Positions 1 to 7,910 of a stretch of 11,679 nucleotides of DNA are shown here, in pieces; within the stretch, counting starts at the first letter, position 1; each line of letters opens with the position of its first letter. A program made the position numbers and the translations under genes. The DNA is taken from the NCBI GenBank assembly GCA_023409955.1, contig JAEYQQ010000050.1, positions 1 to 11,679 of the forward strand, read 5' to 3'. This DNA is from Bacillota bacterium (GTDB lineage: Bacteria > Bacillota > Clostridia > Christensenellales > Aristaeellaceae). The notes under the pieces are model-generated. The model saw only the letters and a program-made list of their open reading frames with translations. It was not told the DNA's origin and made no database searches.

Positions 1-2611
1 GAAACGTATCTTGCTTGCGGTGGCTTGCGCAATGATGCTGTTCATATCCGTAAACGCGCTTGCCCTAAGCCCATCCGGCAGCACGTCTATATCCAGCAAT
101 GTACCGCAGGCGGTAACCAATCCTGATATTGTGTTGGAGGCCGAACTAGGCTACGCCGGTGCTGTTACTTATATGCGGGATATTCCCTTAACTGTGTCCA
201 TTGAAAATACCGGTGCAGATATTGCAGGCAGCATCTGTGTAAATCTGTACAGAAACAACATGTATTATGATCGGTATGAATATCCCATTTCCTTAGCCTC
301 CGGCTCTAAAAAACAGGTGATCCTGCCAGTGAACCTGAAAATGAAGCAGGAGCGCTACGTGATTGAGTTCGTGAAAGACAATCAGGTAATAGCTTCGGTT
401 ATCAAGCTTCCGGCCCGCACCATCCAACCGGAATCCGTGCTGATTGGTGTGCTTTCCCCTGATCCCCAGTCATTATCCTACATGAATCAGGATACACTGG
501 CCACATTTTTAACAGACCGCTATGAGGCGTGGCAGCTTGTTTCCCTGTCTTTCTATACTTTTCCCAAAACAGATTCTTTAATGAAATCCTTTATGATTCT
601 GGTGGTAGATGGCTTTGATGTTTCTCTGCTGCCGCCGGAAAGCCAGCAGGTACTGGATAACTGGATTCAAAATGGCGGTATCGTGCTGGTGGGCGGTGGT
701 GCCCAGGCAGCAATAGATTATCCTTACTTCGCTAAATACACAGGCCTTGTCGCCGGCGGCGTTTCGGAGACGGAAGATATCACCCCTTACCTGATTGAGG
801 ATTTTGCATTTGTCGGCGCAAAAGCGCTGGGGCAGAAGGTGTTGGTAAACGAGGTTTTGGCTTCATCTAATGCGCCTTTGTCGCAGGGCACTTATCCCCT
901 GATCTATCGGCATACGGCAGGCAGCGGGCTCATCTATACCACCGCATTTGAATTGGGTGCCAAGCCTTTATCCTCCTGGTCCGGTATCGGCGGGTTGTGG
1001 CCGAGGATCATCGTTTCCAGTGCAGGCAGCCTGTACCAGGCTCAGTACAGCCAGATGGTATCTAACACATATGAAAAATACTATAACACCTACATGTTGG
1101 ATAACATCCCCATTGAAACGGCGGGGAATACAACCCCTGTCATCGTGCTGTTGTCGGTTTATCTTGTAATGGTGGGCCTTGGCAGCTATCTGCTGCTGAA
1201 AAAATTGGATAAGCGGGAGCTTATGTGGTTCACCGTACCTGCCCTTGCTGTTATATGCATGCTGGGCATGCATGGTTTGGGTGAACTGCTGGCTTACAAT
1301 AAGCCCACAGTAGCAACCTTCACCAGCATCCGCATGAATCCGCAGGGGGAAAGGCTTATATCCACCATCGGTTCTATTGCCACCCCTGATTCGGGTGAAG
1401 CGTTGGTTAAGGGCGTTGCGGGAGTATCCGTGATCCCCATCGATTCGAGCAGCTACTATTATGATGCGCCGCAGGATGCCACTGCGCCCAAGCAGCAAAT
1501 GTTCCGCATGGTAATCGGGGATGGGCAGTCTGTGGGCTATCCTGCTGGATCTCCCTGGTCCCGCAAGCTCATGACCATTACCGGTGATGCAAACAATATA
1601 GGCAGCCTCACAGGCCGGATTTGGATGGAAGAGGATGGCTTGCATGCAGAAATAGTAAACAATACGCCCTATCCTTTTGGGGAAGGCTTTGTGATCACCA
1701 ACCTGGGGTATGCCAAGGTTGGCGAGATTGCTCCAGGCGGGTCTGCCAAGGCGTCCATTCTAAAGTCTGCCCAGGCGGAGAAAAAGGGCGAGGTCAACGT
1801 TGCTGGCGCACCGGCGTCCTTATATGAAACCAAAATCAAGGATGGCGTGATGATTGCCTCCAGTGTCGTACGCGATTACGGTAATGATTTGTACCCCCTG
1901 ATCCGGGCAGCCATCTATCCCGAAGAGCAGACGGATGAAGCGTCAGCCCAGGCCTTTAGAGAGAACATGAGCAATGATGAGAGCATCCGCCGCAATTTTA
2001 TGGTGGATGCCATGAACCAGGTGGCCAGCGACAATATCACAGGGTCTGAAAACTGGCTCAGCGCTTATCATTACATTGCTTTCCAAAATGAAATTGGTCA
2101 GTCAAAGCTTTACATCAATGGGGATGAAGTGCAAAAGCATGGGCACAGGGCCGTGGTGGATGTGCTTTTAACCTTCGAGCCCATTGGCCCCACAGGCATT
2201 GTATCCTACCCCCTTGGTACCCTGAAAGCCTATCCTGTTCAGGTGGGTTTGGATGGCAGCATCACCGTGCAGAAAGAGAAGTTATCCGATCCCTACATGT
2301 CCTACCAGCTTTCGCAAAAACCTGTATTCTGCTTCAAACTGCCGGATATCAGCAAGTATACCATCAGCGATTTGTCAATCAATACTAACACTTATGATGC
2401 AGTGCCTGTCATGCAGGTGTATAACCATAGCACTGGCGACTGGGATGAAAAGAAGACAATCTCTGTTACATTGGCTGAATCCGAGCTGCCAACTTATATT
2501 GATGCAGAGGGGCAGCTATTTGTCCGTTTTGTTTCAGGCGGCAGTAGCACAGCTCAAGATTATTCAAGTGTAATGGCACCTAACATGTCGCTGGAAGGGA
2601 GGGTTAAATAA
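1..2611 (+). CDS. Large exported two-pass membrane protein with GATase-like domain, probably lacking only its start codon
   Basis: The reading frame is open from base 2 to the TAA at 2609-2611. Base 1 is a G that would be the third base of a start codon, giving Met-Lys-Arg-Ile-Leu and a classic signal peptide (KR, then a hydrophobic stretch ending near ALA). A TTG at 11 would remove the Lys-Arg and is less likely. Numbering from the inferred Met (about 870 residues), I see a beta-rich, Ig/CARDB-like region at about 49-139 (VSIENTG). A GATase1/flavodoxin-like region follows at about 146-334 (ILVVDGFD, then GGIVLVGGG). Two membrane helices lie at about 380-401 and 408-431, joined by a basic loop (KKLDKREL). 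The C-terminal part is a beta-rich stretch of about 435 residues. By the positive-inside rule both large regions should face outside. I do not recognise a named family. Being first beside the ABC genes suggests an accessory or substrate-handling partner of the transporter; this is inference. Confidence 0.85.
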   Translation, partial: KRILLAVACAMMLFISVNALALSPSGSTSISSNVPQAVTNPDIVLEAELGYAGAVTYMRDIPLTVSIENTGADIAGSICVNLYRNNMYYDRYEYPISLASGSKKQVILPVNLKMKQERYVIEFVKDNQVIASVIKLPARTIQPESVLIGVLSPDPQSLSYMNQDTLATFLTDRYEAWQLVSLSFYTFPKTDSLMKSFMILVVDGFDVSLLPPESQQVLDNWIQNGGIVLVGGGAQAAIDYPYFAKYTGLVAGGVSETEDITPYLIEDFAFVGAKALGQKVLVNEVLASSNAPLSQGTYPLIYRHTAGSGLIYTTAFELGAKPLSSWSGIGGLWPRIIVSSAGSLYQAQYSQMVSNTYEKYYNTYMLDNIPIETAGNTTPVIVLLSVYLVMVGLGSYLLLKKLDKRELMWFTVPALAVICMLGMHGLGELLAYNKPTVATFTSIRMNPQGERLISTIGSIATPDSGEALVKGVAGVSVIPIDSSSYYYDAPQDATAPKQQMFRMVIGDGQSVGYPAGSPWSRKLMTITGDANNIGSLTGRIWMEEDGLHAEIVNNTPYPFGEGFVITNLGYAKVGEIAPGGSAKASILKSAQAEKKGEVNVAGAPASLYETKIKDGVMIASSVVRDYGNDLYPLIRAAIYPEEQTDEASAQAFRENMSNDESIRRNFMVDAMNQVASDNITGSENWLSAYHYIAFQNEIGQSKLYINGDEVQKHGHRAVVDVLLTFEPIGPTGIVSYPLGTLKAYPVQVGLDGSITVQKEKLSDPYMSYQLSQKPVFCFKLPDISKYTISDLSINTNTYDAVPVMQVYNHSTGDWDEKKTISVTLAESELPTYIDAEGQLFVRFVSGGSSTAQDYSSVMAPNMSLEGRVK
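1255..1273 (+). repeat. Perfect 8-bp inverted repeat with 3-base loop
   Basis: ATGCATGC at 1255-1262 and GCATGCAT at 1266-1273 are perfect inverted copies around TGG. They lie in the coding sequence of the second membrane helix of the first protein. One such repeat is expected by chance in a window this size, and there is no T-run, so a function is not claimed. Confidence 0.3.
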
Positions 2612-3546
2612 TGCTGGTAACAGAAAATTTGACCAAAAAGTACGGCGATTTTACCGCCCTTGACAGCTTGAGCCTGCGCATTGACGATGGAGAATTGCAT
2701 GGTTTTGTTGGCCCCAACGGCGCAGGGAAAACCACCACCATGCGCATACTCTCCACCCTGATGCCTGCCACCTCTGGCAAAGCCTTTATCAATCAGGTGG
2801 AAGTGGGTCGGGAAGGAAAGAAGATCAGGCGCATGGTTGGCTACATGCCTGACTTTTTCGGCGTGTATGACGGTTTGAAATCCTGGGAGTATCTTGATTT
2901 TTATGGCCGCTGCTATGCCCTGTCTTACAAGGAAAGAGCCAGGATGGTGGATAGCCTGCTGGAGATCGTGCGCTTAACCGACAAGAAAAATGCCTATATC
3001 GACGGCCTGTCCAGGGGCATGAAACAGCGCCTGTGTCTGGCTCGCAGCCTGATTCATGATCCCAAGCTGCTGATTCTGGATGAACCGGCATCCGGTATGG
3101 ATCCAAGGGCTAGGGCTGAAATGAAGGATATCCTTCGCACCCTTCGGGATATGGGCAAAACCATCTTGATCTCCTCCCACATCCTGCCGGAGCTTTCTGA
3201 AATGTGCGATTCCTTATCCATCATCGATCATGGCAAGCTGGTGTTCTCCGGCCCTGTATCCGACTTGGCTAAAAAAATGCGGGGTCAGGCGCCGCTGAAT
3301 ATCCGTTTCATTCACGACATTGAGCCGGAGATGATGAAAGCCGCTGTAGAACTGCTTAAGGAGTTCCCCGGTGTAGACAGTATCTTGCAGCCGGAGGAAA
3401 GTCTCTTGAGGGTAGATTTTGAAGGATCACCTCAGGATACCTCTGTGCTTTTGCAGACGCTTATGCAAAGGCAACTGCCGGTTGTGGACTTCCACCGTGC
3501 CAAAGTCAACCTGGAAAAGGTGTTTATGGAGGTGACGCAGGAATGA
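2611..3546 (+). CDS. ABC transporter ATP-binding protein (ABC-2 exporter type)
   Basis: This 311-residue cytoplasmic ATPase powers the membrane protein encoded just downstream. Visible motifs are Walker A GPNGAGKTT at 34-42, signature LSRGMKQR at 133-140, Walker B LLILDEP at 153-159, the D-loop SGMD at 161-164 and the H-loop histidine at 190 (SSH). The Q-loop position reads GYMPDFFGVYDGL, with Asp81 where Gln or Glu is usual; I recall this variant from a subset of the family. Residues from about 225 onward form a C-terminal extension, as in the CcmA/NatA-like exporters. The ATG overlaps the preceding stop by one base (TAATG), with a purine-rich ribosome site at 2593-2603. The cargo is unknown: the family includes exporters of drugs, sodium, lipids and gliding-related factors, and nothing here decides between them. 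Confidence 0.96.
   Translation: MLVTENLTKKYGDFTALDSLSLRIDDGELHGFVGPNGAGKTTTMRILSTLMPATSGKAFINQVEVGREGKKIRRMVGYMPDFFGVYDGLKSWEYLDFYGRCYALSYKERARMVDSLLEIVRLTDKKNAYIDGLSRGMKQRLCLARSLIHDPKLLILDEPASGMDPRARAEMKDILRTLRDMGKTILISSHILPELSEMCDSLSIIDHGKLVFSGPVSDLAKKMRGQAPLNIRFIHDIEPEMMKAAVELLKEFPGVDSILQPEESLLRVDFEGSPQDTSVLLQTLMQRQLPVVDFHRAKVNLEKVFMEVTQE
3528..3535 (+). promoter_or_regulatory. Strong Shine-Dalgarno deciding the permease start
   Basis: GGAGGTGA is an almost perfect complement of the 16S rRNA 3' end and sits inside the end of the ATPase gene. It lies 7 bases before the ATG at 3543 and 10 before a second in-frame ATG at 3546. The first ATG therefore has the better spacing and also gives the ATGA overlap with the upstream stop. 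Confidence 0.8.
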
Positions 3547-4475
3547 TGAATCCTATATTTGCATCCAGCGCGCTTCGCCGCATGCGTTCCATGCGCACAG
3601 TGGTCATCCTCACCGTGTATGGTGCGCTGATGCTGGCCTTTGCCATATTAAGCTCATTGGCTGTACTGGGCCGTCAGACCATGACCATTGGCAGCATGCG
3701 GCAAGGCATTGAATACTATGTATTCTCCGTGGTACTGCAGTTTCTCATGATCTTAATGGTAGCGCCGGGCATGACGGCAGGCAGCATTGCTGGCGAACGG
3801 GAACGGCAAACCCTGGACCTGATTCTGGTAACCCAAACCGGAGCTTTCTCCATTGCGCTTGGTAAGCTAATGGAAAGCTTCAGCTTTGTGGCCTTGATCC
3901 TTTTTTCCTCCTTGCCTGCAATCAGTGTGGTGCTGCTCTTTGGCGGCGTTTCCGTATTACAGGTGATGATGGTCTTTTTGTTCATGCTGGTATCGGCTTT
4001 GGGTGCGCTGAGCATTGGCCTGCTGGCATCCACCATTTTCAAGCGTTCAACTACGGCTACGGTGGTTTCGTATCTTGCCGTTTTTGCCGTTGGCATTATT
4101 ACCCTTGTGCCGCTAGGTTTTGAAAGCAAGGAGATGTCCAAGCTAATGTCGGATATCAGCAATGGGGCCAGCTTGGATATGAATATGCTACTGGCGGCGA
4201 TTCCTAAGATTGTTCTTGTAAACCCAGGCGTCGGCCTTCTGGCGCTGCTTGCCGGGCAGACCGGTATGCTGGAGCGGACGTTTGGCATCCTTCCGTGGGG
4301 ATACTATTATTATCAAATCATGGATGAAATGAACTTTACAATAATCACTTGGATCAATATGGGCATAGTTTTTAGCCTTTCCCTGATACTCACCTTCATT
4401 TCCGCTCTTTTGATACGCCCCAGATCCGGTCGTGTACGCAAAAGCCGAAAAGTAAATAAGGAGATGGCGGCATGA
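3543..4475 (+). CDS. ABC transporter permease, ABC-2 type
   Basis: This 310-residue integral membrane protein is the translocation subunit paired with the ATPase before it. Six hydrophobic segments are visible at about 20-42, 58-80, 113-134, 140-163, 172-192 and 268-292. The GERERQT motif at 84-90, followed by LDLILVT, is characteristic of ABC-2/NatB-like permeases and lies in the cytoplasmic coupling region after the second helix. The C-terminus is short and basic (RPRSGRVRKSRK), consistent with a cytoplasmic end. A longer, less hydrophobic segment between helices 5 and 6 (about 193-267) is probably extracytoplasmic, with some amphipathic character. The start overlaps the ATPase stop as ATGA, so translation is probably coupled and the two subunits made in similar amounts. 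One ATPase and one permease gene suggest a homodimeric transporter. The substrate is unknown. Confidence 0.94.
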   Translation: MMNPIFASSALRRMRSMRTVVILTVYGALMLAFAILSSLAVLGRQTMTIGSMRQGIEYYVFSVVLQFLMILMVAPGMTAGSIAGERERQTLDLILVTQTGAFSIALGKLMESFSFVALILFSSLPAISVVLLFGGVSVLQVMMVFLFMLVSALGALSIGLLASTIFKRSTTATVVSYLAVFAVGIITLVPLGFESKEMSKLMSDISNGASLDMNMLLAAIPKIVLVNPGVGLLALLAGQTGMLERTFGILPWGYYYYQIMDEMNFTIITWINMGIVFSLSLILTFISALLIRPRSGRVRKSRKVNKEMAA

Positions 4476-6004
4476 AGGAGCGGGTTTTGCCTGCCATCGG
4501 CCGGGCGCTTACTCCCTTTCGGCTGAGGCTTAGGCTGGATCATGCCCTCAAGGGCATGTGCTGGGGGATCATGGCGGCGGCAGCCGCCTGTTCCTTGCTG
4601 GTGGCATTGTCCTTTTTACTTCCGTTGGCAGGGCTTTGGCAGTACATGATAATTGCTGCGGCAGTGGCTTTTGCGGCAGGGGTATTCATTGGTTTTTTTC
4701 TGCCTGTCACCTACCGCCAGGCTGCCTGCATAGCTGATAAGGCTGGGCTTGCAGAACGGGCCATTACAGCGCTTGGGCTCAATGAGTATACACCCATGGC
4801 GCTTTTGCAGCGGGAGGATGCCATCAAATGGCTGTCCAGTTTGCCGCCTAAAAAAGCGCTGCCCCTTCGTGTGGAAAAAAGGCCCCTGTTTGCAACCGGT
4901 GCAATCGCCCTTGTAACACTGGCGGCGCTTTTGTTCATTCCCAATCCTCAAAATCAGGTGCTGGCCCGGCGGGATGCCTTTCAGGCAGCCATGGCCAATC
5001 AGGCCAAGCATGTGGAGAAAACGGCAGAAAAGCTGGGGGATGGGGCTTATGCCAAGGAGCAGCGGGATGCACTTCGGAAGGTGCTGGGGGACCTGGCACG
5101 TGACCTGCGGGGTGCAAGAGAGCCGCAACAGGCCTATCTTGCAATGGATAAGGCCCAAAAAAGAATGGAGAGCATGTTGCGCCAGGCATCTGAAGTAAGC
5201 CGTCAATCCGCAGCTCAAGCCTTTGACTCAAATGGGCTGAAAGATCTGGCCCAAGCACTGAAAAATGGCGATGGCGAAGCAGTTAAAGAGGCGGCTGCAA
5301 AGCTTGCAGGGGATGGCAATGCAGATGAAAATGCAAAGGCTCTGGATCTTGCTGCAAAGGCCATGGAAGACGGGGATTGGAAGGATGCCGTACAGGCGGC
5401 AGCCCAAGCCCTTGCATCAGGCAATGCACAGAATATCAATGCTGCCCTTGAAAGCCTTGGCGAAATGGCTCAGAGCATGGACGCCGGTGAACTTACGGGG
5501 GATTTGAACGCGCTCATGTCCCAATTAAGGTCTGGGGCATTGACGGCTGCTCAGTCAGGCACAGTCAGTACTGGATCAGGCAGCGGACCTGGGGCAGCAC
5601 AAGGTCAAGGTCAGGGACAGGGTCTGGGCCAAGGCCAAAGCGCAGGCCAGGGTGCCGGCACTGGCAGCACCAATCAGGATCAGGGCGTCAGTCAAGGTCA
5701 ACCTTCCGGTCAGGGCCAAGGTGCAAAACCAGCTGCTTACAAGCTGGGGCAGTATGAAACGATTTATGACCCCACCCGCTTAGACGGCGCAGAAACGGCC
5801 CATCAAGCCACCGGCCAGGTAGGGGAAGGCGATTCTCAAAAGGTGCAGCTGGGTCCGGGGCTGGGCAATACCTCCGGGCAGGTCCCTTACCAGCAGGTCA
5901 TATTCACTTATCAGGAGGCGGCCTCCAAGGCCGCTCAGCAAGCCGCACTGCCCGAAACATTGCTAAAATGGGTGGACGGATATTTTCAATCGTTGATCGA
6001 TTGA
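4472..6004 (+). CDS. DUF4175-like membrane protein with Gly/Gln-rich linker
   Basis: This 510-residue protein has a hydrophobic hairpin at about 28-50 and 56-78 and a third helix at about 139-156. Between them is the family-like stretch ACIADKAGLAERAITAL at 85-101. Residues about 165-350 are Ala-rich, charged and helical, with repeat-like units (LAQALKNGDG, LDLAAKAMEDGD, AAQALASGN) suggesting a coiled or helical-repeat region. A low-complexity Gly/Gln tract covers about 377-417. The C-terminal tail VPYQQVIFTYQEAASKAA ... YFQSL (471-508) is the conserved end I recognise from DUF4175-like proteins encoded next to MoxR genes. The start overlaps the permease stop (ATGA) and has AGGAG at 4459-4463. 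With three helices, the long C-terminal part should be on the opposite side from the N-terminus; if the N-terminus is cytoplasmic it is outside. Function is unknown. It is the bridge between the transporter genes and the MoxR/VWA genes. Confidence 0.88.
   Translation: MKERVLPAIGRALTPFRLRLRLDHALKGMCWGIMAAAAACSLLVALSFLLPLAGLWQYMIIAAAVAFAAGVFIGFFLPVTYRQAACIADKAGLAERAITALGLNEYTPMALLQREDAIKWLSSLPPKKALPLRVEKRPLFATGAIALVTLAALLFIPNPQNQVLARRDAFQAAMANQAKHVEKTAEKLGDGAYAKEQRDALRKVLGDLARDLRGAREPQQAYLAMDKAQKRMESMLRQASEVSRQSAAQAFDSNGLKDLAQALKNGDGEAVKEAAAKLAGDGNADENAKALDLAAKAMEDGDWKDAVQAAAQALASGNAQNINAALESLGEMAQSMDAGELTGDLNALMSQLRSGALTAAQSGTVSTGSGSGPGAAQGQGQGQGLGQGQSAGQGAGTGSTNQDQGVSQGQPSGQGQGAKPAAYKLGQYETIYDPTRLDGAETAHQATGQVGEGDSQKVQLGPGLGNTSGQVPYQQVIFTYQEAASKAAQQAALPETLLKWVDGYFQSLID
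4541..4588 (+). repeat. Two adjacent short hairpins near the start of the DUF4175-like gene
   Basis: CATGCCC at 4541-4547 and GGGCATG at 4552-4558 pair around the loop TCAA. GGCGGC at 4573-4578 and GCCGCC at 4583-4588 pair around GGCA. Both are GC-rich and lie 70 to 120 bases into the coding sequence. Neither is followed by a T-run, so they are not intrinsic terminators. The second falls in an alanine-codon run and may simply reflect codon choice. A role in mRNA stability or processing is possible but not shown. Confidence 0.3.
5600..5722 (+). repeat. Degenerate GGNCAR hexamer tract encoding a Gly/Gln-rich linker
   Basis: The DNA alternates GGT/GGC/GGA codons with CAA/CAG codons in imperfect hexameric units, interrupted by Ser, Ala, Thr, Asn and Asp codons. 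It encodes residues 377-417 of the DUF4175-like protein, a flexible linker between the helical region and the conserved tail. Synonymous codons vary between units, so the tract is under protein-level constraint or is old; it is not a fresh perfect microsatellite. Confidence 0.75.
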
Positions 6005-6010
6005 TAAGCA

Positions 6011-6017
6011 AAGGAGG
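6011..6017 (+). promoter_or_regulatory. Shine-Dalgarno for the MoxR gene
   Basis: AAGGAGG lies 8 bases before the ATG at 6026, in the largest gap of the window (21 bases). The gene thus has its own strong initiation site and does not depend on overlap coupling as the upstream genes appear to. The gap shows no promoter-like pair of hexamers. Confidence 0.75.
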
Positions 6018-6025
6018 CAAAACCC

Positions 6026-7021
6026 ATGACCACAGCCATGGAGACGGGTAAGGCGGACATTCTTACCTTTCAAGGCAAAATAGAGGGTATCCGAAATGAG
6101 ATCGCCAAGGAGATCGTAGGCCAGCGGGAGGTGGTGGACCACCTGCTGATGGCCATTGTGGCCGGGGGCAATGTACTTTTGGAGGGTGTTCCTGGGCTTG
6201 GGAAAACCAGGCTGGTAAAGGCTTTGGGCCGGGTGCTACATCTGCCATTTTCCCGTATACAGTTTACCCCAGACTTGATGCCGGCCGATATTACGGGCAC
6301 CAATATCATTAGTAAAACAGAGGTTGGAAGCAGCTTTTCCTTTCAAAAGGGTCCCTTATTTTCTGCAATCGTACTGGCTGATGAAATCAACCGTGCCACC
6401 CCCAAAACCCAGTCGGCTCTTTTGGAAGCCATGCAGGAGCACAGCGTTACCGTGGGCGGCGTGACCCATACGCTGCCGGAACCCTACTTTGTGCTGGCGA
6501 CTCAAAACCCCATAGAACAAGAGGGAACCTATCCTCTGCCAGAGGCCCAGCTGGACCGTTTTTTATTCAAGCTGGTGGTTCCTTTCCCCACACTGCAGGA
6601 ACTAAGCGGCATCATGGATATGACGGTAACAGCTGCCGGGCAGGAAGCGCAGGCAGTTGCCGATGGCAATGACATTTTGCTGCTGCGCAGTATCGCAAGG
6701 CAGGTTCCTGTGGCAAAGGCTGTCCAGGAGTATGCATTAAAGCTGGTACTTTATACCCACCCAGAGCTTCAAGAAAGCCCCGAACCGGCGCAAAAGTATC
6801 TCCGTTTTGGGGCAAGCCCCCGGGCAGGCCAGGCCATTTTGAGCTCTGCCAGGGTTCGTGCGCTAATGCAGGGCCGCTATAACGTATCCTTTGAGGATGT
6901 AAGGGCTGTGGCACCGGCCTGCCTGCGCCACCGGGTGGCACTTAACTTTGAAGGGCTGGCCCAGGGGCATACCGTGGATGGGATTTTGAAAACCATCATG
7001 GAAAGTTTAAAGGTGGAATGA
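6026..7021 (+). CDS. MoxR-family AAA+ ATPase
   Basis: This 331-residue cytoplasmic ATPase is near the usual family length of 310-340. The motifs are complete: Walker A GVPGLGKT at 54-61, Walker B VLADEIN at 116-122, sensor 1 ATQNP at 158-162, arginine finger in LDRF at 176-179 and sensor 2 GASPRA at 262-267. The stretches QFTPDLMPADITG and EGTYPLPEAQLDRF are hallmarks of the MoxR branch. MoxR proteins form ring oligomers and are thought to act as chaperones or remodelling ATPases with VWA-domain partners, helping maturation of metal-containing or envelope complexes. The probable partners are encoded directly downstream (DUF58 and the two membrane VWA proteins). The client here is unknown. The assignment to the family is very secure; the specific job is inference. 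Confidence 0.97.
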   Translation: MTTAMETGKADILTFQGKIEGIRNEIAKEIVGQREVVDHLLMAIVAGGNVLLEGVPGLGKTRLVKALGRVLHLPFSRIQFTPDLMPADITGTNIISKTEVGSSFSFQKGPLFSAIVLADEINRATPKTQSALLEAMQEHSVTVGGVTHTLPEPYFVLATQNPIEQEGTYPLPEAQLDRFLFKLVVPFPTLQELSGIMDMTVTAAGQEAQAVADGNDILLLRSIARQVPVAKAVQEYALKLVLYTHPELQESPEPAQKYLRFGASPRAGQAILSSARVRALMQGRYNVSFEDVRAVAPACLRHRVALNFEGLAQGHTVDGILKTIMESLKVE

Positions 7022-7031
7022 GGGGCAAGGC

Positions 7032-7898
7032 ATGCTGAGCGACCAAACCTTAAGCAGACTAGATACCCTGCGTATTGCCATGAAGGCCCCTGTTCGCGGT
7101 GGTGCCGGAGGCGTGCGAAGGTCCAGGGCGTTGGGGGACTCGGCGGAGTTTTCGGACTTTCGGGATTACGTGCCGGGCGACGATCCCCGCCGCATTGACT
7201 GGAACGCTTACGCCAGGTTTGACAGACTGTTTTTGAAGCTGTTTATGGAAGAACAGGAAATGCTTCTGACGCTGATTGTGGATGCCAGCGCTTCCATGGA
7301 CTATGGCGAAAAATCAAAATGGGCGTTTTCCGTCAAGCTGGCTCAGATGCTTTTGTATCTGGCTGTTACCGGCGGTGACAGGGCCAATATGATCATACTC
7401 AGCGGGGAGAAGATGCATAAAAGCCCGATTTACACAGGCCGGCAAGGGTATGCCCAGGGGGCAGCACTGTTGGATGGAATCGCTCCTTCCGGCGCAACGG
7501 CCCTTACCCGGGCAGTGACACGGGCCCCCTTGCATGCGGCCCGGGGCATGTGTGTGCTCATCAGCGATCTGTTTTCCGAAGATGGTATGGAGGGTGCATT
7601 GGCGTCTTTGCTCTACCGCAAGCAGCAGGTGGCGCTTTTACAGGTGCTTTCCAAAGAAGAAATGGAGCCTGAGCTTGAAGGTCCCTTGCGTTTGGTGGAT
7701 GCAGAGGGAGCACCGCCTATTGATGTGACCGTAAACGGGGAGATTTTGCGCCTGTATCATAAAAATCTGGATGCCTTTCTGAGTGGTACCCAGAGCTATT
7801 GCCACCGCCGAGGCATACCGTATGTTTTATTGCGTTCTGATATGGATCTTATGCGCGATGCGCTGCCCCATTTTATGCGCGGCGGTGTGATTGCGTAA
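7032..7898 (+). CDS. DUF58 domain-containing protein (VWA fold)
   Basis: This 288-residue protein has no membrane helix. It is therefore the short cytoplasmic form of DUF58, unlike the roughly 400-residue forms with an N-terminal helix pair. The DUF58 signature FRDYVPGDDPRRIDWNAYAR lies at 43-62. A VWA-like fold follows, with the metal-binding DxSxS motif intact as DASAS at 84-88 and a later acidic residue in LISDL (Asp179). It starts 10 bases after the MoxR stop, with GAGGGG at 7020-7025 as the ribosome site. DUF58 genes nearly always follow moxR, and the proteins are thought to be its immediate adaptor or substrate-binding partner, with the VWA metal site mediating protein contacts. That role is established only in general terms for the family; nothing specific to this protein is shown. 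Confidence 0.96.
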   Translation: MLSDQTLSRLDTLRIAMKAPVRGGAGGVRRSRALGDSAEFSDFRDYVPGDDPRRIDWNAYARFDRLFLKLFMEEQEMLLTLIVDASASMDYGEKSKWAFSVKLAQMLLYLAVTGGDRANMIILSGEKMHKSPIYTGRQGYAQGAALLDGIAPSGATALTRAVTRAPLHAARGMCVLISDLFSEDGMEGALASLLYRKQQVALLQVLSKEEMEPELEGPLRLVDAEGAPPIDVTVNGEILRLYHKNLDAFLSGTQSYCHRRGIPYVLLRSDMDLMRDALPHFMRGGVIA

Positions 7899-7910
7899 AG
7901 GAGTGAAAGC

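Noticed and set aside
11..13. TTG as the start of the first gene
   Set aside because: The frame is open back to base 2 and adds Lys-Arg-Ile, completing a normal signal peptide; base 1 fits the last base of an ATG or GTG.
1255..1273. Perfect 8-bp inverted repeat as an operator or terminator
   Set aside because: It is inside a coding region, has no T-run or promoter nearby, and one such repeat is expected by chance in about 11.7 kb.
968..1645. Long minus-strand open frame (225 codons) inside the first gene
   Set aside because: It is antisense to a coherent membrane-protein gene, shows no recognisable domain and is rich in Arg, His and Pro, as is typical of shadow frames.
3716..4288. Minus-strand open frame (190 codons) inside the permease gene
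   Set aside because: The plus strand encodes clear ABC-2 helices and the GERERQT motif; the antisense product has no domain and is a shadow.
4616..5218. Minus-strand open frame (200 codons) inside the DUF4175-like gene
   Set aside because: No domain and no ribosome site noted; the plus-strand frame is supported by overlap with the permease gene and by conserved motifs.
5600..5722. CRISPR-like or tandem DNA repeat
   Set aside because: The units are 6 bases, imperfect, vary at synonymous positions and stay in frame; they encode a Gly/Gln linker.
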